64,000 bases of DNA from Populus alba (GCF_005239225.2 NC_133301.1:11904318-11968317); one strand, 5' to 3'; numbered from the stretch's first letter, positions 36,906 through 50,020 are shown. Program-made: numbers and translations. Notes: generated by a model from the sequence alone, not told the origin.

Positions 36906-39590
36906 ATAAATTATCGAGTTGACGTGCTTGACCGGGTTGAGTTTAATAATAATAATGATACAAACTTCTTTCTTCAAACATAAGCTTCAATTCTCTCTCT
37001 TGACGATATATAGAAATTGTGTGATTATTTAAATTTGATTCAATGAATGTAATGTAAAATAATTAGTTTCGAATGGGAAATTAAATTTCTTGTTAAAAAT
37101 ATAATTTTATTTTTCAAGCATGCTTGAAAAGTTGGGGGACAAAATGACTGAGTTTCTCATCCCCAAAAGGTTTTGGGTTCGTGTTTCTATAATGTGTATC
37201 GCTGGTTATCTAGGAAGATAATTTTTGTTCCTTAATTAGGTTTGTTTCGTCGTACGTAATTATGTGTACAAGTTAGGATTATATATGTAAATCTACAAGC
37301 ATCTAATATATTTTTTTAATGAATTTATTTGATTATTATGCCCTAAATAGAACCACCTGATCCCAAAAACCCAATAGATTAATTGATGAACAAAATATAA
37401 AAAATAAATATAGATGAATCTTTACTAATACAAGGTTTTTTTTTTTTGAGTTATGTCATGACCCTCAATATCCAATAAAGAAAAATGAAAATTTAGAAAA
37501 AAGCAACTAAAATTCAAGGGAGTAAAATCCAAAACTGTGAATTGAAATTGGAAACCACAATAAGTGATCTAAGAAGAAAAGGTGAGATGTTTGACATTAG
37601 TGAAAGCAAATTCAAGCTAGGCCAAATAGGAAGAGCAATTCTCCAAGTTTACACCACACTTTTGAGGATGTGATGTTTTTCTTACGGTATGGCATTGAAC
37701 TTTGGACCGACATCGTTATGGATCACAAACTTCAAAGAGACACCTATAGGATGACCATAATTCGTAACTGCTGTCAGCAACCTCAATTATCCAGCAGACA
37801 ATGATTTGGAGTACTGGGATGACTTCTTCTAATAGTAATTTTAAAAAAAATATTTTAATATAAAAAATATTTTAAAAAATAACAAATAACCATTATCACA
37901 ATACCAAATAAGAATTTTAGTATCAATTCCCTACTTGATTTAATTAACACCTTTTAATTAGTAATTTTTTAAAAAATTAATTTAATTTTTTATTTTTATT
38001 TTTAGATTATTTTAAGATTTTAATATAAAAAATAAAATTTTAAAAAAATTATTTTAATGTATTTCAACATAAAAATATTTTTTATAGAACAAACTCAGAA
38101 TTAAAGGATAGAAGATCCATAGCATGTACTACCAAACTTATATTAAAAGAGCCTAGTTCTTAAAGACACTAATCATAATTAATAATTATTTATCAAGTAA
38201 CAATAATTGTAGATTAAAACTCAAATCTAACATAAATTTAGAACGCATAAATTGATTTTTATATGATTTGCAATATAATAGTGCAATAATAATCATACAT
38301 TAAAGAAGAATTTTTGTTATTTATAAAGCAAACTTAGTTAAAAATAAGATTAAAAAAACATGTTAATTTGTTCTATAAAACTTATATTTACTAAAAAAAA
38401 GAGAGTAAAAACACCCATATTTATCCATATTAGGTTTTTACCCGGTCTTCTTTGCCATCTATTAAAACATATAAAATCGAACAATATTAAAATAACCCAT
38501 GGATGACAAGAAACATTCATCTCCATTAAGCGCAACATAAAATCCATATCCATAGCAATAAATGTTGGCTAACATGTCACCGTAATTATGGGTTTCGAAA
38601 ACACGGCATGTGGGAGACATAAATTGATTTGTAAAAACACCCATATCTACCATATTTGCCTGCTCGCTTTTTGGTATAAATTAATCACATGGATATGTGC
38701 CTGAATTACCCTAATGGATGGCCGGAGGACGAAGTGGGAAATGTTTCTGGTGGAACCCTAATGCCAGCTTAGTCCAAGTTGTCTCCCATCTGATTTTCCT
38801 TTCGAAATCCATGTGAACTCGAGAATTCTCTCAGCTCGATGAAACGTTGAATGTTCTTTGAATCCAAAACCACACGCAATTGCCGAGCAAACTTCCAAAA
38901 GTTAATTATTCCTTCCTTAATTGATCCTTCACGTATTAAGCAGGGATTATAGTACTGAGAACCAATGGTTGGATGCCACATTCGACATGACTTGTGATTA
39001 GGCGTGGTTGGGTGCTAGTCCTCCATTAGATAAACCAAGGCAAGTCTCCTTTTTCGGGTGCATATAAATGAAGAGTTGAATTGACACGAGCCCCACCCGG
39101 ATCTGGCCGAAGATTGGATAAGGGGAAGGCTCGGGTGCTTAAATTTGAATGGATGGAGTTGCTGTCATTAGCTAAGTTTGCAAAAAAAGATGTGGGTCTC
39201 CTTTGCAATAAAAATATAAATGTGGGTCTCATTGGTCTAACCATTGACACGAAATTTCCAAGTCCTTAAATAGCTTATGATGATAGTATTTGTTGACTGT
39301 TGAATGTTGATTGAACAAGGCTCCTTCCTAGGAAGCTGTTCCCATCTGGTCACCTGCAGCTTCAATTTAGGTCTTTTTTTATATTGATTTTCTATTTTCT
39401 GAACCCAGCAGGAGGAGGAATAATCAAGTTTTACGTACTTTGGTCAAAATCTAGGTTAAGTAAGGAGAAAGGTCGTTGTAAAACGTTGCCGGTTACCATG
39501 AGAGAATGAATAGCCATTATTTCTTGCTTCCTGTTCTCAACATGTGCCTTTGATCCAGCTTGTTTTATAGCTGGACCTGAGTTAGTAGGA
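36906..39590. other. Intergenic region; no gene recognised
   Basis: The DNA is AT-rich, with two more degraded pieces of the AT-rich dispersed repeat near 37840-38090. Short frames near 38350-39270 on both strands do not match anything I know. Confidence 0.55.
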
Positions 39591-39597
39591 TGTGGCT

Positions 39598-39771
39598 AAT
39601 AGGAGCTCTCAACTTTAGGGTTTGGATTAGGGTACTTATCAATTCCTCCCAGTTTGGTACCGATCCTATATCTAGATTGGCAGTTGGATACTTGAATGGA
39701 CTTATTCTTTTAATCCTGCTATTTATGCTAAAACTATCAAAACAGGCAGTTGAAAGTTGAGAGCTCCTGTT
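39598..39771. repeat. Inverted repeat with 19-bp arms, possible small-RNA hairpin
   Basis: The arms AATAGGAGCTCTCAACTTT (39598-39616) and AAAGTTGAGAGCTCCTGTT (39753-39771) pair over all 19 bases with one G-U pair. The 136-nt spacer can form its own small stem (CCGATC with GATTGG around ATATCTA). Duplex length is right for a microRNA precursor, but pairing beyond the 19 bp is weak. No known microRNA was recognised. Confidence 0.5.
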
Positions 39772-39816
39772 CTTATCAATGTATTTTAGGGTTGAACCAC
39801 TTTTTAATTATCACTG

Positions 39817-39850
39817 CTTCTTCTTCTTCTTCTTCTTCTTCTTCTTCTTT
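39817..39850 (+). repeat. (CTT)n microsatellite
   Basis: About eleven CTT/TTC units in a row, followed by a T run. Intergenic. Confidence 0.95.
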
Positions 39851-40117
39851 TTTTAATAATTAAAGACCTCCATAGGAAGTTGGTTTGCATTTACTTCGTT
39901 TAGGTTTGGAGAAACCACAATCACAAGTTATATGAATGGAAATTTCATGCCTAGTCATATCAGCAAAATGCGAGGCAAGTCAATTCCTTAAGGATACAAA
40001 TTTTTAAGAAAAATGAAGACTATTCAACGCCAAGGCAAGACTTATGCGATTTAGATCTGGTAATATGGTAGTGGTTTTATTTCAAATATTTTGTCTTTGA
40101 AAAAAAAAATCACAATA

Positions 40118-40141
40118 ATATATATATATATATATATATAT
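40118..40141. repeat. (TA)n microsatellite
   Basis: A TA run of about 24 bases. It lies just beyond the 3' side of the LINE remnant and may be derived from that element's tail. Confidence 0.9.
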
Positions 40142-40329
40142 TTTTTAAAAAATTTATTTTGTTTTTGGTTAATAGTAACTTACATTAGATGAACAAGTAG
40201 AGGAAATGAAATCACAAAAACTGTTGCAAAAAACAGGGGAGAGCAACAAAAGAGGAATAAACAAATCATAAGAAACCAACTACTCCTAACTAAACAAACA
40301 AAAAAGGAACAAACAAATCATAAGAAACC

Positions 40330-40700
40330 AACTCCTCCAAACTAAACATTCTCTATATTAAGCACTAAAGAGTTGGAATCAAGCCTCACCCATAAAGCAA
40401 TACTTTGACGCACCATGGAGAAACAAATATGAAGGTTAAGGGCAGCGTCATTAAAAATAACATCATTTCAATGAAGCCAAAGATTCCAAACAACGCATGA
40501 GAAAAGAAGTTGCCATGAGAGATTTTGATGCTTGCCTTTAACCATAGAAGATCATTGGTAGCACATATCATCAACAGATTTTGGAAAAACACTGCAAATG
40601 CCCTGATTAGAAAGCAATTTCATCCATATATTCTAAGAGAAGTGGCAGTGAATGAAAAGGTGACTTGGAGATTCCAAGCTTTTATTGCAAAAAATTATTT
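40330..40700 (-). mobile_element. LINE (non-LTR retrotransposon) C-terminal remnant
   Basis: The minus strand reads CVVWNLWLH, a stop, then NDVIFNDAALNLHICFSMVR. This resembles the Trp-rich tail that follows the zinc-binding segment of plant LINE reverse transcriptases ('...W.IWK.RND.IF...'). An upstream 'HLFIHCHFSRI'-like piece fits the preceding zinc-binding part but lies in another frame. The in-frame stop and frame changes show decay. The family call is from pattern memory. Confidence 0.5.
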
Positions 40701-42225
40701 TTGATATCAGCAAATAAAAACAATTTAGAAATACAAAAAAAAAGTAATTTAAAACACAAAATTAACAGGCTATTCCTCAGGACACCATGACACGTCAAAG
40801 TAGCTCCAACATCGATTTTTATGATGTAAATCACTCATGATTCTGTAATGAACAAGAACTTCAACAGGTTCTTTTGGAACATTGAAACTGGACTTGTGTT
40901 TTGCCCATTATGAAAACTAAACGCAGCACGCATTGGATATACCTTTATAGACTTTGGTATTGCTCAGTGGCCATTGAATCTTGATTGCGTAAACCCTAAT
41001 ATTCACTCTCTACAAGTGCTAAACATCTTACACAGCCTATAATAATACAGCAGCTGCTAGCCTTGCAATTTACTCAAAATAAATAAATAAAAGAGGCCTG
41101 CAGTTGCTTGAAAGCTCAACCATCATGCTGTTGAATGTTGGTGGAACACTAGCACAAGTTGGGAAATCTAATGTCCATCATAAAGCTGCATGGAAGGAGG
41201 AGATGGAAACTTAGGGTTTGATTCCACTCTCCTAGCTACCCTTTGCTTTAATACAAGGAAATTTACAAGAAGCGGCAGTGAAAGCCTAGAAACATAGGGC
41301 CTTGGGCTCTAAGCTTAAAGAGAAATGGACCGCCATTGTTAAGCCATAATTATGAAAAATCTCCAGAAAATCACAGATGGCTCATCGTTATTATGGCAAT
41401 CTTAGTTCCTCTCTCAGTGCTGGGACTGCCTCGTTTCATCAGGGACCATCCCGAAGAGTCTCGCAGTCGTAGCAATTAATTGGCTAGGAGCCATCTACAG
41501 AGCAACTTGCTACTGTTTAAGGGGCCTAAATGCTTAAAATTAATTAAAAAGCCTTAAATTCGAAAGGACTCCACGCGTTAACAAAACACCAAAGAATATT
41601 GCTAAATTATTGTAGCTATTTTTAAATTATTATTTATTTTAATAGTGTTTTGAGTTTTTTTATTAATATTTATTTTTTCAATTTCATTGTTCATCAACTC
41701 AATCTCTTTTTGTTTTTTTTTTTTTTTTAATTTCATCTTTTAATATTAGATTGTTTTGAGATTATTTTTTTCTGATTTTTTTTTTCTATTGGGATATATA
41801 CTAGTCTCATGGATTTAATTTTTTTTCTCCTCGATTTCAACCTTCAAAACTAATTTGTTAAAAGTGGAGCTTAAATCTTGATTCTTGAAAATAGATTGTG
41901 TAGGGTTTTATAATTTTGGTCACAAAAAAAATTAGTGTAATTGATACGATCTCACCTATTAAAAAGATTATTATTTGATAATGAATACTTGAACAAAGGT
42001 TCAAGAAGTAGAGTAGATGGTTATTCAAACCACTATAAAAATCAGTCTCTCTCTCTCTTTCTTACTAGCTATCTCATTTAAATACTAGATTGATTAATTG
42101 TGTATTATTGTTGCTAAAACTTATTGTGGTGATTTATTAAAGTTTGTAAGGTTTAATTTAGCCCTAATTCACCCCTTGTAAGGCTATTTTAGTCTTTTAA
42201 TTGATATCATAGTTTAAGTAGGGTT
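40701..42225. other. Intergenic; no gene recognised
   Basis: About 41000-41560 is less AT-rich, but no long frame or known domain is visible. About 41640-41900 contains a diverged single unit of the repeat found in tandem at 23200-23930. Confidence 0.5.
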
Positions 42226-43692
42226 TATTCCTTTGACGAAAAAATTTACACTTCTTGGACAACTAGAATGCAAACTTTTCTTGAGACAATTTATATTGAA
42301 TTACGTGATATTATGGAGAAAGGTTCTATTAGACCTACTAAGATTGACTTGAATGGAGAGATTATTCCTACACCGATAAGTGAGTGAGATAATAAATAAA
42401 AAAAGATATGGTTATAATGCTAAGGCCATGAATACATTATTTAATACTCTTAACCATGTTCAATAGATTTAAGAATTGTAATTAAAACGGCGTTTGAAAT
42501 TTTAAAACTTTTAGAAATCATCTATGAGAGAACAAGTCAAGTTAAAGATTGTAGATTGATTAACCTTACTATAAAATATGAATTGTTAAAAAGGGAACCT
42601 AAATATTATTGATAAAGCAAATCTTAATGAACTTTGGTTTTAAGTTAAAAATTATTTCAATTTATTATGATAACATTAGTGCAATTAACTTGACAAAAAA
42701 TCTCATCCAACACTCTAGGACAAAGCACATTAAAATTAAGCATAATTTTATTTATGATCATGTTTGAAAAGATGATGTTACTCTTGAGTTTATAATCATA
42801 GAAAAGCAAATTTCGGACATATTCATGAAATCATTATGTGAAGATAGATTTTATTCTTTTCAGCTTGAATTAGGTATGGACAATTCTTCTTAAACCCGAT
42901 CTTATATTTGTTGTTTTATGTTTTATGTTTAGTGTGATGCACAATCTTAAAATGAGACCTAGTTGCAAGTCTCATTGATCCAATGACTCATGTATCTTTT
43001 ATAGTTTTTCTTTATATTTTTTATGCTTGGCATTAGTCTTTTTATACATCATTAAATTTGTTTATAACATTTTATGATTAATGAACTTCTAATTATTTCA
43101 TTTCATAAATATTAAATGTAAAAAAATTTCACATTCAAAATATCATCCTCTAAATTAATGGTTTAGATAAAATTACTGATTTTAAAAACTTATTGATTGA
43201 TTCATGATTTTATATGACAATTATGTTAGCGTAATAATCTCTTTTTTTTTTTTTAAGATGAAATGGACTTTAATTATATTATACTTTAACCATGTGAAAT
43301 TCACTAGATTTAAGAATTGTAATTAAAATGATGTTTGAAATTTTAAAACTTTTAGAAATCATTTATAAGAGAACAAGTCAGATTAATTAATCTCATTATA
43401 GAATATGAGTTGATTTAAAATAGAGCCTAAATATTATCGATGAAGCAAACCTTAATGGACTTTAGTCTTAAGTTAGATTTTTTTTCAATTTATTATGATA
43501 ATGCTAGTGCAATTAACTTGATAAAAAAATCTTATTCAATACTTTCGGACAAAGCACATTGAAATTAAACATAATTTTATTTATAATTATATTTAAAAAA
43601 GTAATGATACTCTCAAGTTTATGATGATTGAAAAGCAAATTATAACATATTCATGAAATAAAATAGACTTTATTATCTTCGACTTGAACAGG
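42226..43692 (+). mobile_element. Internally deleted Ty1/copia fragment, 3' half duplicated
   Basis: About 42232-42460 encodes a copia gag N-terminal type sequence (MQTFLETIYIELRDIMEKG, then KIDLNGEIIP). About 42655-42880 encodes the C-terminal RNase H region (SAINLTKN, RTKHIKIKHNFI, EKQISDIFMKSLCEDRF). Most of pol is missing between them. The segment from about 42465 to 42880 is repeated as a diverged direct copy at about 43306-43692, including the RNase H end (SAINLIKK, KHIEIKHNFI). Stops and frameshifts are present throughout. This is a dead, non-autonomous derivative. Confidence 0.75.
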
Positions 43693-43705
43693 GGCAAATA
43701 AACTC

Positions 43706-44400
43706 TTAAAATGATTTCAAATAAAATGCTACTCTTTGGTGCAATCCACTTGCTCGAAGGATCCTAAAATTGCTTTGAGCAAAGTTACCAAATATGCCAA
43801 CAGCGAGCATGCTCTCCGACATCACACACGATGTTCTTGGTCTGAAGAGAAGAAAGCTCCCCCGGCCACCAGCAAAGCAGACCACGAGCATGAAGGCATC
43901 TGTTGTCGTAATTGCAAAGCAAAACACATCTTGCTTCGGTGAAATAAAGGTGCTAGTTGGCACTCTACAACAAAGTTGTGTCCCTAGTTGTGGATCTTGA
44001 TATGGTGTCACCGGAATTGAGCTCTTCACTTCTTGTTACAACCGATCGTAGAAATCTTTAGGTGATATTGTTGGTGGTGCGCCTGTGTCAATGAATACAT
44101 TACCTTTAGAAGTTGTGCCCGATGAGCTATAGGCCAAGAACTTGCCTCTAACGCTTATTCCTTCCAAAGCGACATGATAATAGGATGCATCTTGCTTGAA
44201 ACAATCTCACTTCCATCACCGGAATACATCTTGCTTGAAATATTCGGATAGGTATGGAATGGAACCAAGCAGTGAGTGAACTTTGTGTTCCCTAAATAAG
44301 ATCCAATTCGAGAGGCGAGTGACAAAAGCCAACCTCCTAGTCCAACCAAGGCCATTTCATGCTCACTAAACCCATATTTTTTAGCTAATACATGAGACTG
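43706..44400 (-). pseudogene. Broken A1-family aspartic protease fragment (CDR1/nepenthesin-like)
   Basis: The minus strand carries successive pieces of the C-terminal half of a plant pepsin-like protease. They are 'ALVGLGGWLLSLASRIGSYLG' with 'KFTHCLVPF', then 'YYHVALEGISVRGKF', then 'GNVFIDTGAPPTI' with the second catalytic Asp-Thr-Gly, then 'PKQDVFCFAI' and 'VGIFGNFAQSNF' near the end. The pieces lie in different frames, and the N-terminal half with the first catalytic Asp is absent. It is therefore a relic. Functional relatives are secreted proteases, some in defence signalling. Its 3' end abuts copia debris, so it may have been moved or cut by an element. Confidence 0.8.
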
Positions 44401-44793
44401 TTAGTTCGTGAATTAGTTTTGTGGGAAATCTTTCCAACAACTATCTACTAAAATAAGAAGAAAGCTCCCGAGAAATTATAAGGTGGGCCATCCTAGTTCA
44501 CCAAGATCATGGAATCATCAATGATCATTCTACAAATTCAATGAGTGCATAGATTTGACGAACATGGCTAGAGTGAAAATCAATCAAGTAGTAGTATTCA
44601 TTGATTAGTATGAAAAATACAAACTACCTAACTTGTATTGTCAAAATTGACCACAAAGTTTGGTTCTTTTTTGGAGGAGGGCGGTGAATTCCAACTGCAA
44701 CATGAAAGCTTGTGATTTTTGACAATTTAGGTAAGGGTGACATGATTATTTTATATGAAGGGTAATTTGGGTTTTTCCTCTCATATGCAAGCT

Positions 44794-45100
44794 AGCAATT
44801 TTTGACAATTTAAACAAGGGTAGTTTGGTGATTTAATGAAAAGTTACTTGGCTTTTTTTCTATAATAAATTACGGCTTAGACTATTTTATTTTGATATGG
44901 ATACAAGTACTTGTCATTGTCATGGTGTTATGCAATTTCATGAAAAGTTAGCAATTTTTAACAATAAACAAGGGTAGCTTGGTGATTTCATGAAAAGTAG
45001 TTTGGATTTTTTTCTATAATTAATTATGACTTAGACTATTTTATTTTGATATAATACAAGTACATATCATGTACAGTGTTATGCATATTTTTTTTAATTA
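44794..45100 (+). repeat. Tandem duplication, about 156-bp unit
   Basis: The segment beginning 'agcaatttttgacaattt' and containing 'acaagggtagtttggtgattt' and 'cttagactattttattttgat' at 44794 recurs at 44950 with modest divergence. A partial, more diverged unit lies before it near 44714. Noncoding. Confidence 0.8.
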
Positions 45101-48100
45101 TATTGAATATGGTATAAATATTTTATTAAATCTTTCAATTTTTTAAAAAATTAATGATAAAGTTTCTTAAAGCATATGAATCCTTTTTAGACATTTTATT
45201 TAATATATTTTGTTAAAAATAAATTTGAGTGATTTTATATCCCTAATTAGGGAAAATATTGAATTATTTTTTATCATTTTTTTTGTCATCTTTTTTTTGT
45301 GTTTAAATTTTTTTTATTTTTTTTTTTCCAGTTTTTTGAAAATAAAAAACTTGATTGGTTTTTTTTTTTTTTTTTAAATAAATTTAGTGATAATTGGATA
45401 TTATAATTATTGAAACTGATGCTAATATTAGTCGAAATTGAAAGATATAAACATATCCTTTTCTCAGTTTTGATTTAATAGTTTATTGTTCGAACTTTAC
45501 CAAAAACAATCCCTGCCCAATCCCAAGTGTCATGGACCTAGCCATGGTGCCTTAGTTTTAACGTTGTCTTAACCTCTACTAATTTAAAACCTAAGTTAAA
45601 CTCGATCCTAGACTACACCTTGTTTGCCAGGATCTGGTCTTAGATTAACTTCTAAATACATTAAACTCATTTTAAACTTGACCTAAGTCCCCTAAATCTT
45701 ATATAGATTTTAGCTTGATCGTTGAGTGCCTTAAGTCAATCCCCGTTTTATTCCTGGGTATCATGGGCATAATTCTAATCTAATCTCAACCTAACTCCTA
45801 TAATAACTATTTTATAGATTTTTTAAAATGATTATTATTGATCTTCAATGATTATGTATATAATCTCAATTTCACTTTTTGATTATCTTATTTATTGTAT
45901 TTTCATAATCAACTCATTTAATTCATAAGATTCTTATAAAATAAATTCTTAAGAGAAGTTTCTATAAAATTGTCATTACTTTCTAACTCTTGAGTTGCAT
46001 GTTTGTCTTATATATTACATTAGCTTGTAATTCAAAGAAAAAAAAATTTATATAAAAATGAATTTTTAACTTATTTAAGAATTATTTTGATTGTTTGTTT
46101 TTATTTAAGGTTTCTTGAGATTGTAATAGGAAATGAGGTTTAAAATGTTATTGGTTTTCATGTTTTGTAAGCATATTTGGATGCTCGGTACTAGATGACC
46201 TTAAACATGTAACTTTGACCTTGTTTTGTGAAGTCTACTGATTTAAGGATTAAGTCATATCATTTTTAAGATCTTGTGTTCATACATAAAAATCTTATAT
46301 GATGTTATGACTAGGTTTTATCTTTGATGTCTATTAACATTGATGTCATTGATGTGTTTGTGTTGCATTATTAATGTTTAGTTTAGTTTTCAAGTCAGCC
46401 CTAAAACCAACCAAAGTAAATCTTTTAAAACAATTATCTTTCATTAAGTTGTAACACGTTCAAAATTGTTCCTTTTCAAATTATATTTGGACGAGATCCA
46501 TAATAGTTTTCATCTTGTGTTTTGACATGTTCTTTATCATACTTTGCATTGTTATAATTTAACCCTCGTTCTGTTTTGATTTTTTTTTAGATAAAACCGA
46601 TGGTAAAAATTGTTTTCTTTTAGATTTTCAACAAAAAAAAAAAATCAAAACCAAGCATACATTTGTTTTTAGGCTTTGGAACTAGTTTGTAAAGCCTAAT
46701 TGGTTTTGGCCCATGTAAAAAGGATCTATTAGATTGACATTTCAAAACCTTAAAAAATTTATTTTTAATTTTTAAAAATTATGTCCAAAAATCAAATGAT
46801 TTTGTGATTTATTTATAGTTTTTAGGGTAAATGAACTTGATATGAGGTATTACCTTAGACATTAATGAGGAAAAACACTCCATTTATTTTATTTTTTTAA
46901 AAAATAAATCCTTAAGTCCAATATTCATTAATGGCACCTAAATGTCAATTAGGAGTATTGTTTAGTAAGCCTTTATAAAAATATTAATAATAATAATAAA
47001 AAAAAGACATTAAATAATTGAATAAGGTTGTCTGCCTACTATAAATGTGCATAAAAGAGTCATAATAATAGATGATCACAAGTACTGATTCAGGATAATC
47101 TCTTAAAAACTAAAATTATAGACATGGTTATTAAACTTAGCAACATAATATAGAGCAAATGAATTCATAGAAGTTATTGTCTAAAATCAAGTTTAAAAGA
47201 TATTTATGCAACTACACCTTACTTCCAAGTTGATGAACTAATAACAAGTCATTGCTTACATATTTAGGGCCAGGATATAAAACCACATTCAACAAAAATA
47301 CAAACAGATTAAACCTTAACCATTTGTTATCCTGGATCATTGTTGTATAAACAATAAGCTTAACAACAAACTCTCCTACGATTTGGGTTCAAAAAGCCCA
47401 AATTAAACTCATCCACTTATTCACTCACATGACTTGATAGACCACCACTAGTCACATGTTATGATCAGGATTAAATGGTGATAGATATGTCAATTCACCA
47501 TGCAATTAGGAATTACAAAAATGACCTGATCTTAGAAATGATAGGCTTGAACATCCTTTTAAAATTTAACTCATTGCAGTGGAACCACTATCACCCAAAC
47601 AAGAAGATCATTGGTAGATTAGGCATAATAGATCATTAGGAATGGAAGACAACTAGCAATATAACTTACCTTATAACATGAACCCCATTGATATAAAGAT
47701 CTAGAAACCCACACTCAAATTGATCTTAACTATAAAAACTAAATTCAAGTTTGTGATTGAGCTTGGTGCACTAATAGCCTATAACGAGATACCAAGACTA
47801 TAAAATCTGAACCCCCACTTTACGCATATGAAGAAATGTGAATGATTAGTGTGGAAGATGTTGTAAAGTTTGATTATCTCTTCGATATGTTAAAATAGTT
47901 TAATGAAAAACCAAAATAAAAGAATCATTTCATAATACACAAAAGATATGTGGCAATAATGTATTATCCAACTTTAAAAAAAATATATATCTTACAAGAG
48001 TATTTGTACTTGGAAAAACTAAACCCCAGCTGATCTAATGGGCTAACATCAAACGAAATTAAAATAAAGCCCAAAGTATCTCAAATAAGACCCAAAACAT

Positions 48101-48429
48101 GAAAAATAATAATTCAAAAAATTAATGATAAATTGTTGCACACTATGAATAAAAAATAAACAATTATTAAATAAGATCCTTAATTAAAAATAACATTTAG
48201 CTGAATAGGATGTGGTGTTGCCCCTTGCGATTCAAAACAAACAAGGAAATAATTCTTTTTTAACCACCTATATTTCTACACATAATAAAGAATTCATCCA
48301 TAGTTTAGAATCCATAAAACATATGAAAACACATAACTCCATAGTTGTTGAACACTCCCTCTATGGATAGCCCATGATGAAATTAATTAAGCCTTAGAAG
48401 TAGATGAGTCAGACCCCTCTTGTTTATAG
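45101..48429. other. Intergenic region; nothing recognised
   Basis: The DNA is AT-rich with no reading frame of note. Because a minus-strand gypsy remnant lies at 48430-48960, part of this stretch could be its 3' noncoding or LTR sequence. I could not find a pair of matching LTRs. Confidence 0.45.
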
Positions 48430-48960
48430 ATTAAGTTTTCTAAGATCAGATCATCACTTGTTGAAGTTGTAGTCTCTTTGAAATTTATCTTGGTCCAAAT
48501 ACTTTAAATAAGCCAATTGAATGCATCTTTGGGTTTATTTACCTTTAATCTTGTAATTGTCCCAATTAGACCTTCTAATGGATCATTTGGTGTAATTTAG
48601 CTTACATTATCTCATCTCTCTTAAAAGGGTTTGACCTTGATTTGTTATCTACATCAAACAAAGAGATATTAGAAACATTAAAAATAGCACTAACACCACA
48701 GTCACTTAATAAATCTACTTTGTAGGCATTGTCATTAATTGTTTCAATAATTTGGAATGGATCATCTCCTTTCGACATCAATTTATATCTCTTATGTTTA
48801 GAAAATCTTTCCTTTCGCATATGTATCCAAACCTAATCATCTGGTTTAGAAATAACTTTTTTTCGGTCATTATTAGTTTTGAATGCATACTGCTCATTTT
48901 TTTATTTTTATTTTTTGCATTTGTCATCATACACTTTTATGAAGATCATATGTGGTTTTC
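48430..48960 (-). mobile_element. Ty3/gypsy polyprotein C-terminal remnant (integrase end)
   Basis: The minus strand reads EQYAFKTN, then 'VWIHMRKERFSKH', then 'KGDDPFQIIETINDNAYKV', 'SAIFNVSNISLFD' and 'PLEGLIGTITRLK'. This order is the end of plant Ty3/gypsy polyproteins, after the integrase core. Stops and frame changes, for example in the segment just before VWIH and between the NPF and PLEG parts, show it is dead. The rest of the element was not found. Confidence 0.8.
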
Positions 48961-49983
48961 AAGTTCAAAGCATGATATTTTTAGATTATTCAATCATGCA
49001 TGCATTGAAGTTTTCTATAACAAGTTATGGCTGTTTTAGTTTTCAAGTTTTTTAAGTGTCTGTGTTTCTAAAAAGTAAAAAATATATGCTAGTTAATATT
49101 TGTCTAGTTTTATGTCAAAGCCTTTTGTTTTTGGTTTTTTCAATTAATTCATTTTGTTTTTTTTTTTTTTCTAAACTTGGAGGTTGTTTCATAATGATGT
49201 TTGAGGCTATGTATTTGGATTTTTATAACAAAATCCAAATTAAAAATCTTTAACTTGACATTTTCATATTCTATTAAGTTTGGTATTTCCATTCTAGTGG
49301 TGAGTTTTTATCCTTTATTTTTATATCTCTAAACGCAGTAAATAATATTTATTTTTTTTGGTTTTGTACCTTAAAATGATGTGCAAAAACATTCATTTGT
49401 AAGGGATGTATTTTTTCAATATTCATACCATCCTGATATTATACCCACCACTAGGATTTCCACCAACAACTAACATATATGAAAATAACATATTAATTTC
49501 TAAATATATATATATATTTTTTAAATCTTTTTAACATGTCATATTCTATGAGTAATGGTTATTCAACAACACACATCTATTATCCATTATAAATCGTAGC
49601 TTTATACTCATCCTTTACTACCTTCAAACAAAACTATAAAAAATAATTTAGCTCCAAATTCAACTAATACAGATGACAACAAATGCTAAACATAATTTAT
49701 TACAAGTCAAATCCCTAAAAAAATTTGAATAAAAAAAACAATTCTCTTCAAATAAGTGTTGCATGCCGTGCTTGGTTTACTCGGGTCGCTTCTACGAGAT
49801 GTCTGATGTAAATGGTTCTGGTCTCGTGGACCATGCCCGTCTAAATCTTCAAAATCTTGTCAAGGCAACGAAAACAGTGATAGGGAATAGTTGACACAGA
49901 GCAGCTCTTCGATGAGCAAAACAATTTCTTTGAATTCCAAAATCAAAGAAAATAATTTAGAATTTCCATTACACACACAAGAA
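48961..49983. other. Intergenic; no gene recognised
   Basis: AT-rich, with short frames (48752-49253) that are T-rich and low-complexity. The right end approaches the 3' side of the membrane protein gene at 50086. Confidence 0.5.
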
Positions 49984-50020
49984 GGAAGAAGAAGAAGAAG
50001 AAGAAGAAGAAGAAGAAGAA
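49984..50020 (+). repeat. (GAA)n microsatellite in a likely 3' untranslated region
   Basis: About twelve GAA units lie 66-102 bases past the stop codon of the minus-strand gene at 50086-51039. The transcript would carry (UUC)n there if it extends this far. Confidence 0.9.

Noticed and set aside
39598..39771. Assignment to miR159/319 because of a 'gagctcc' segment
   Set aside because: The order and sequence of the arms do not match the known miR159 or miR319 precursors.
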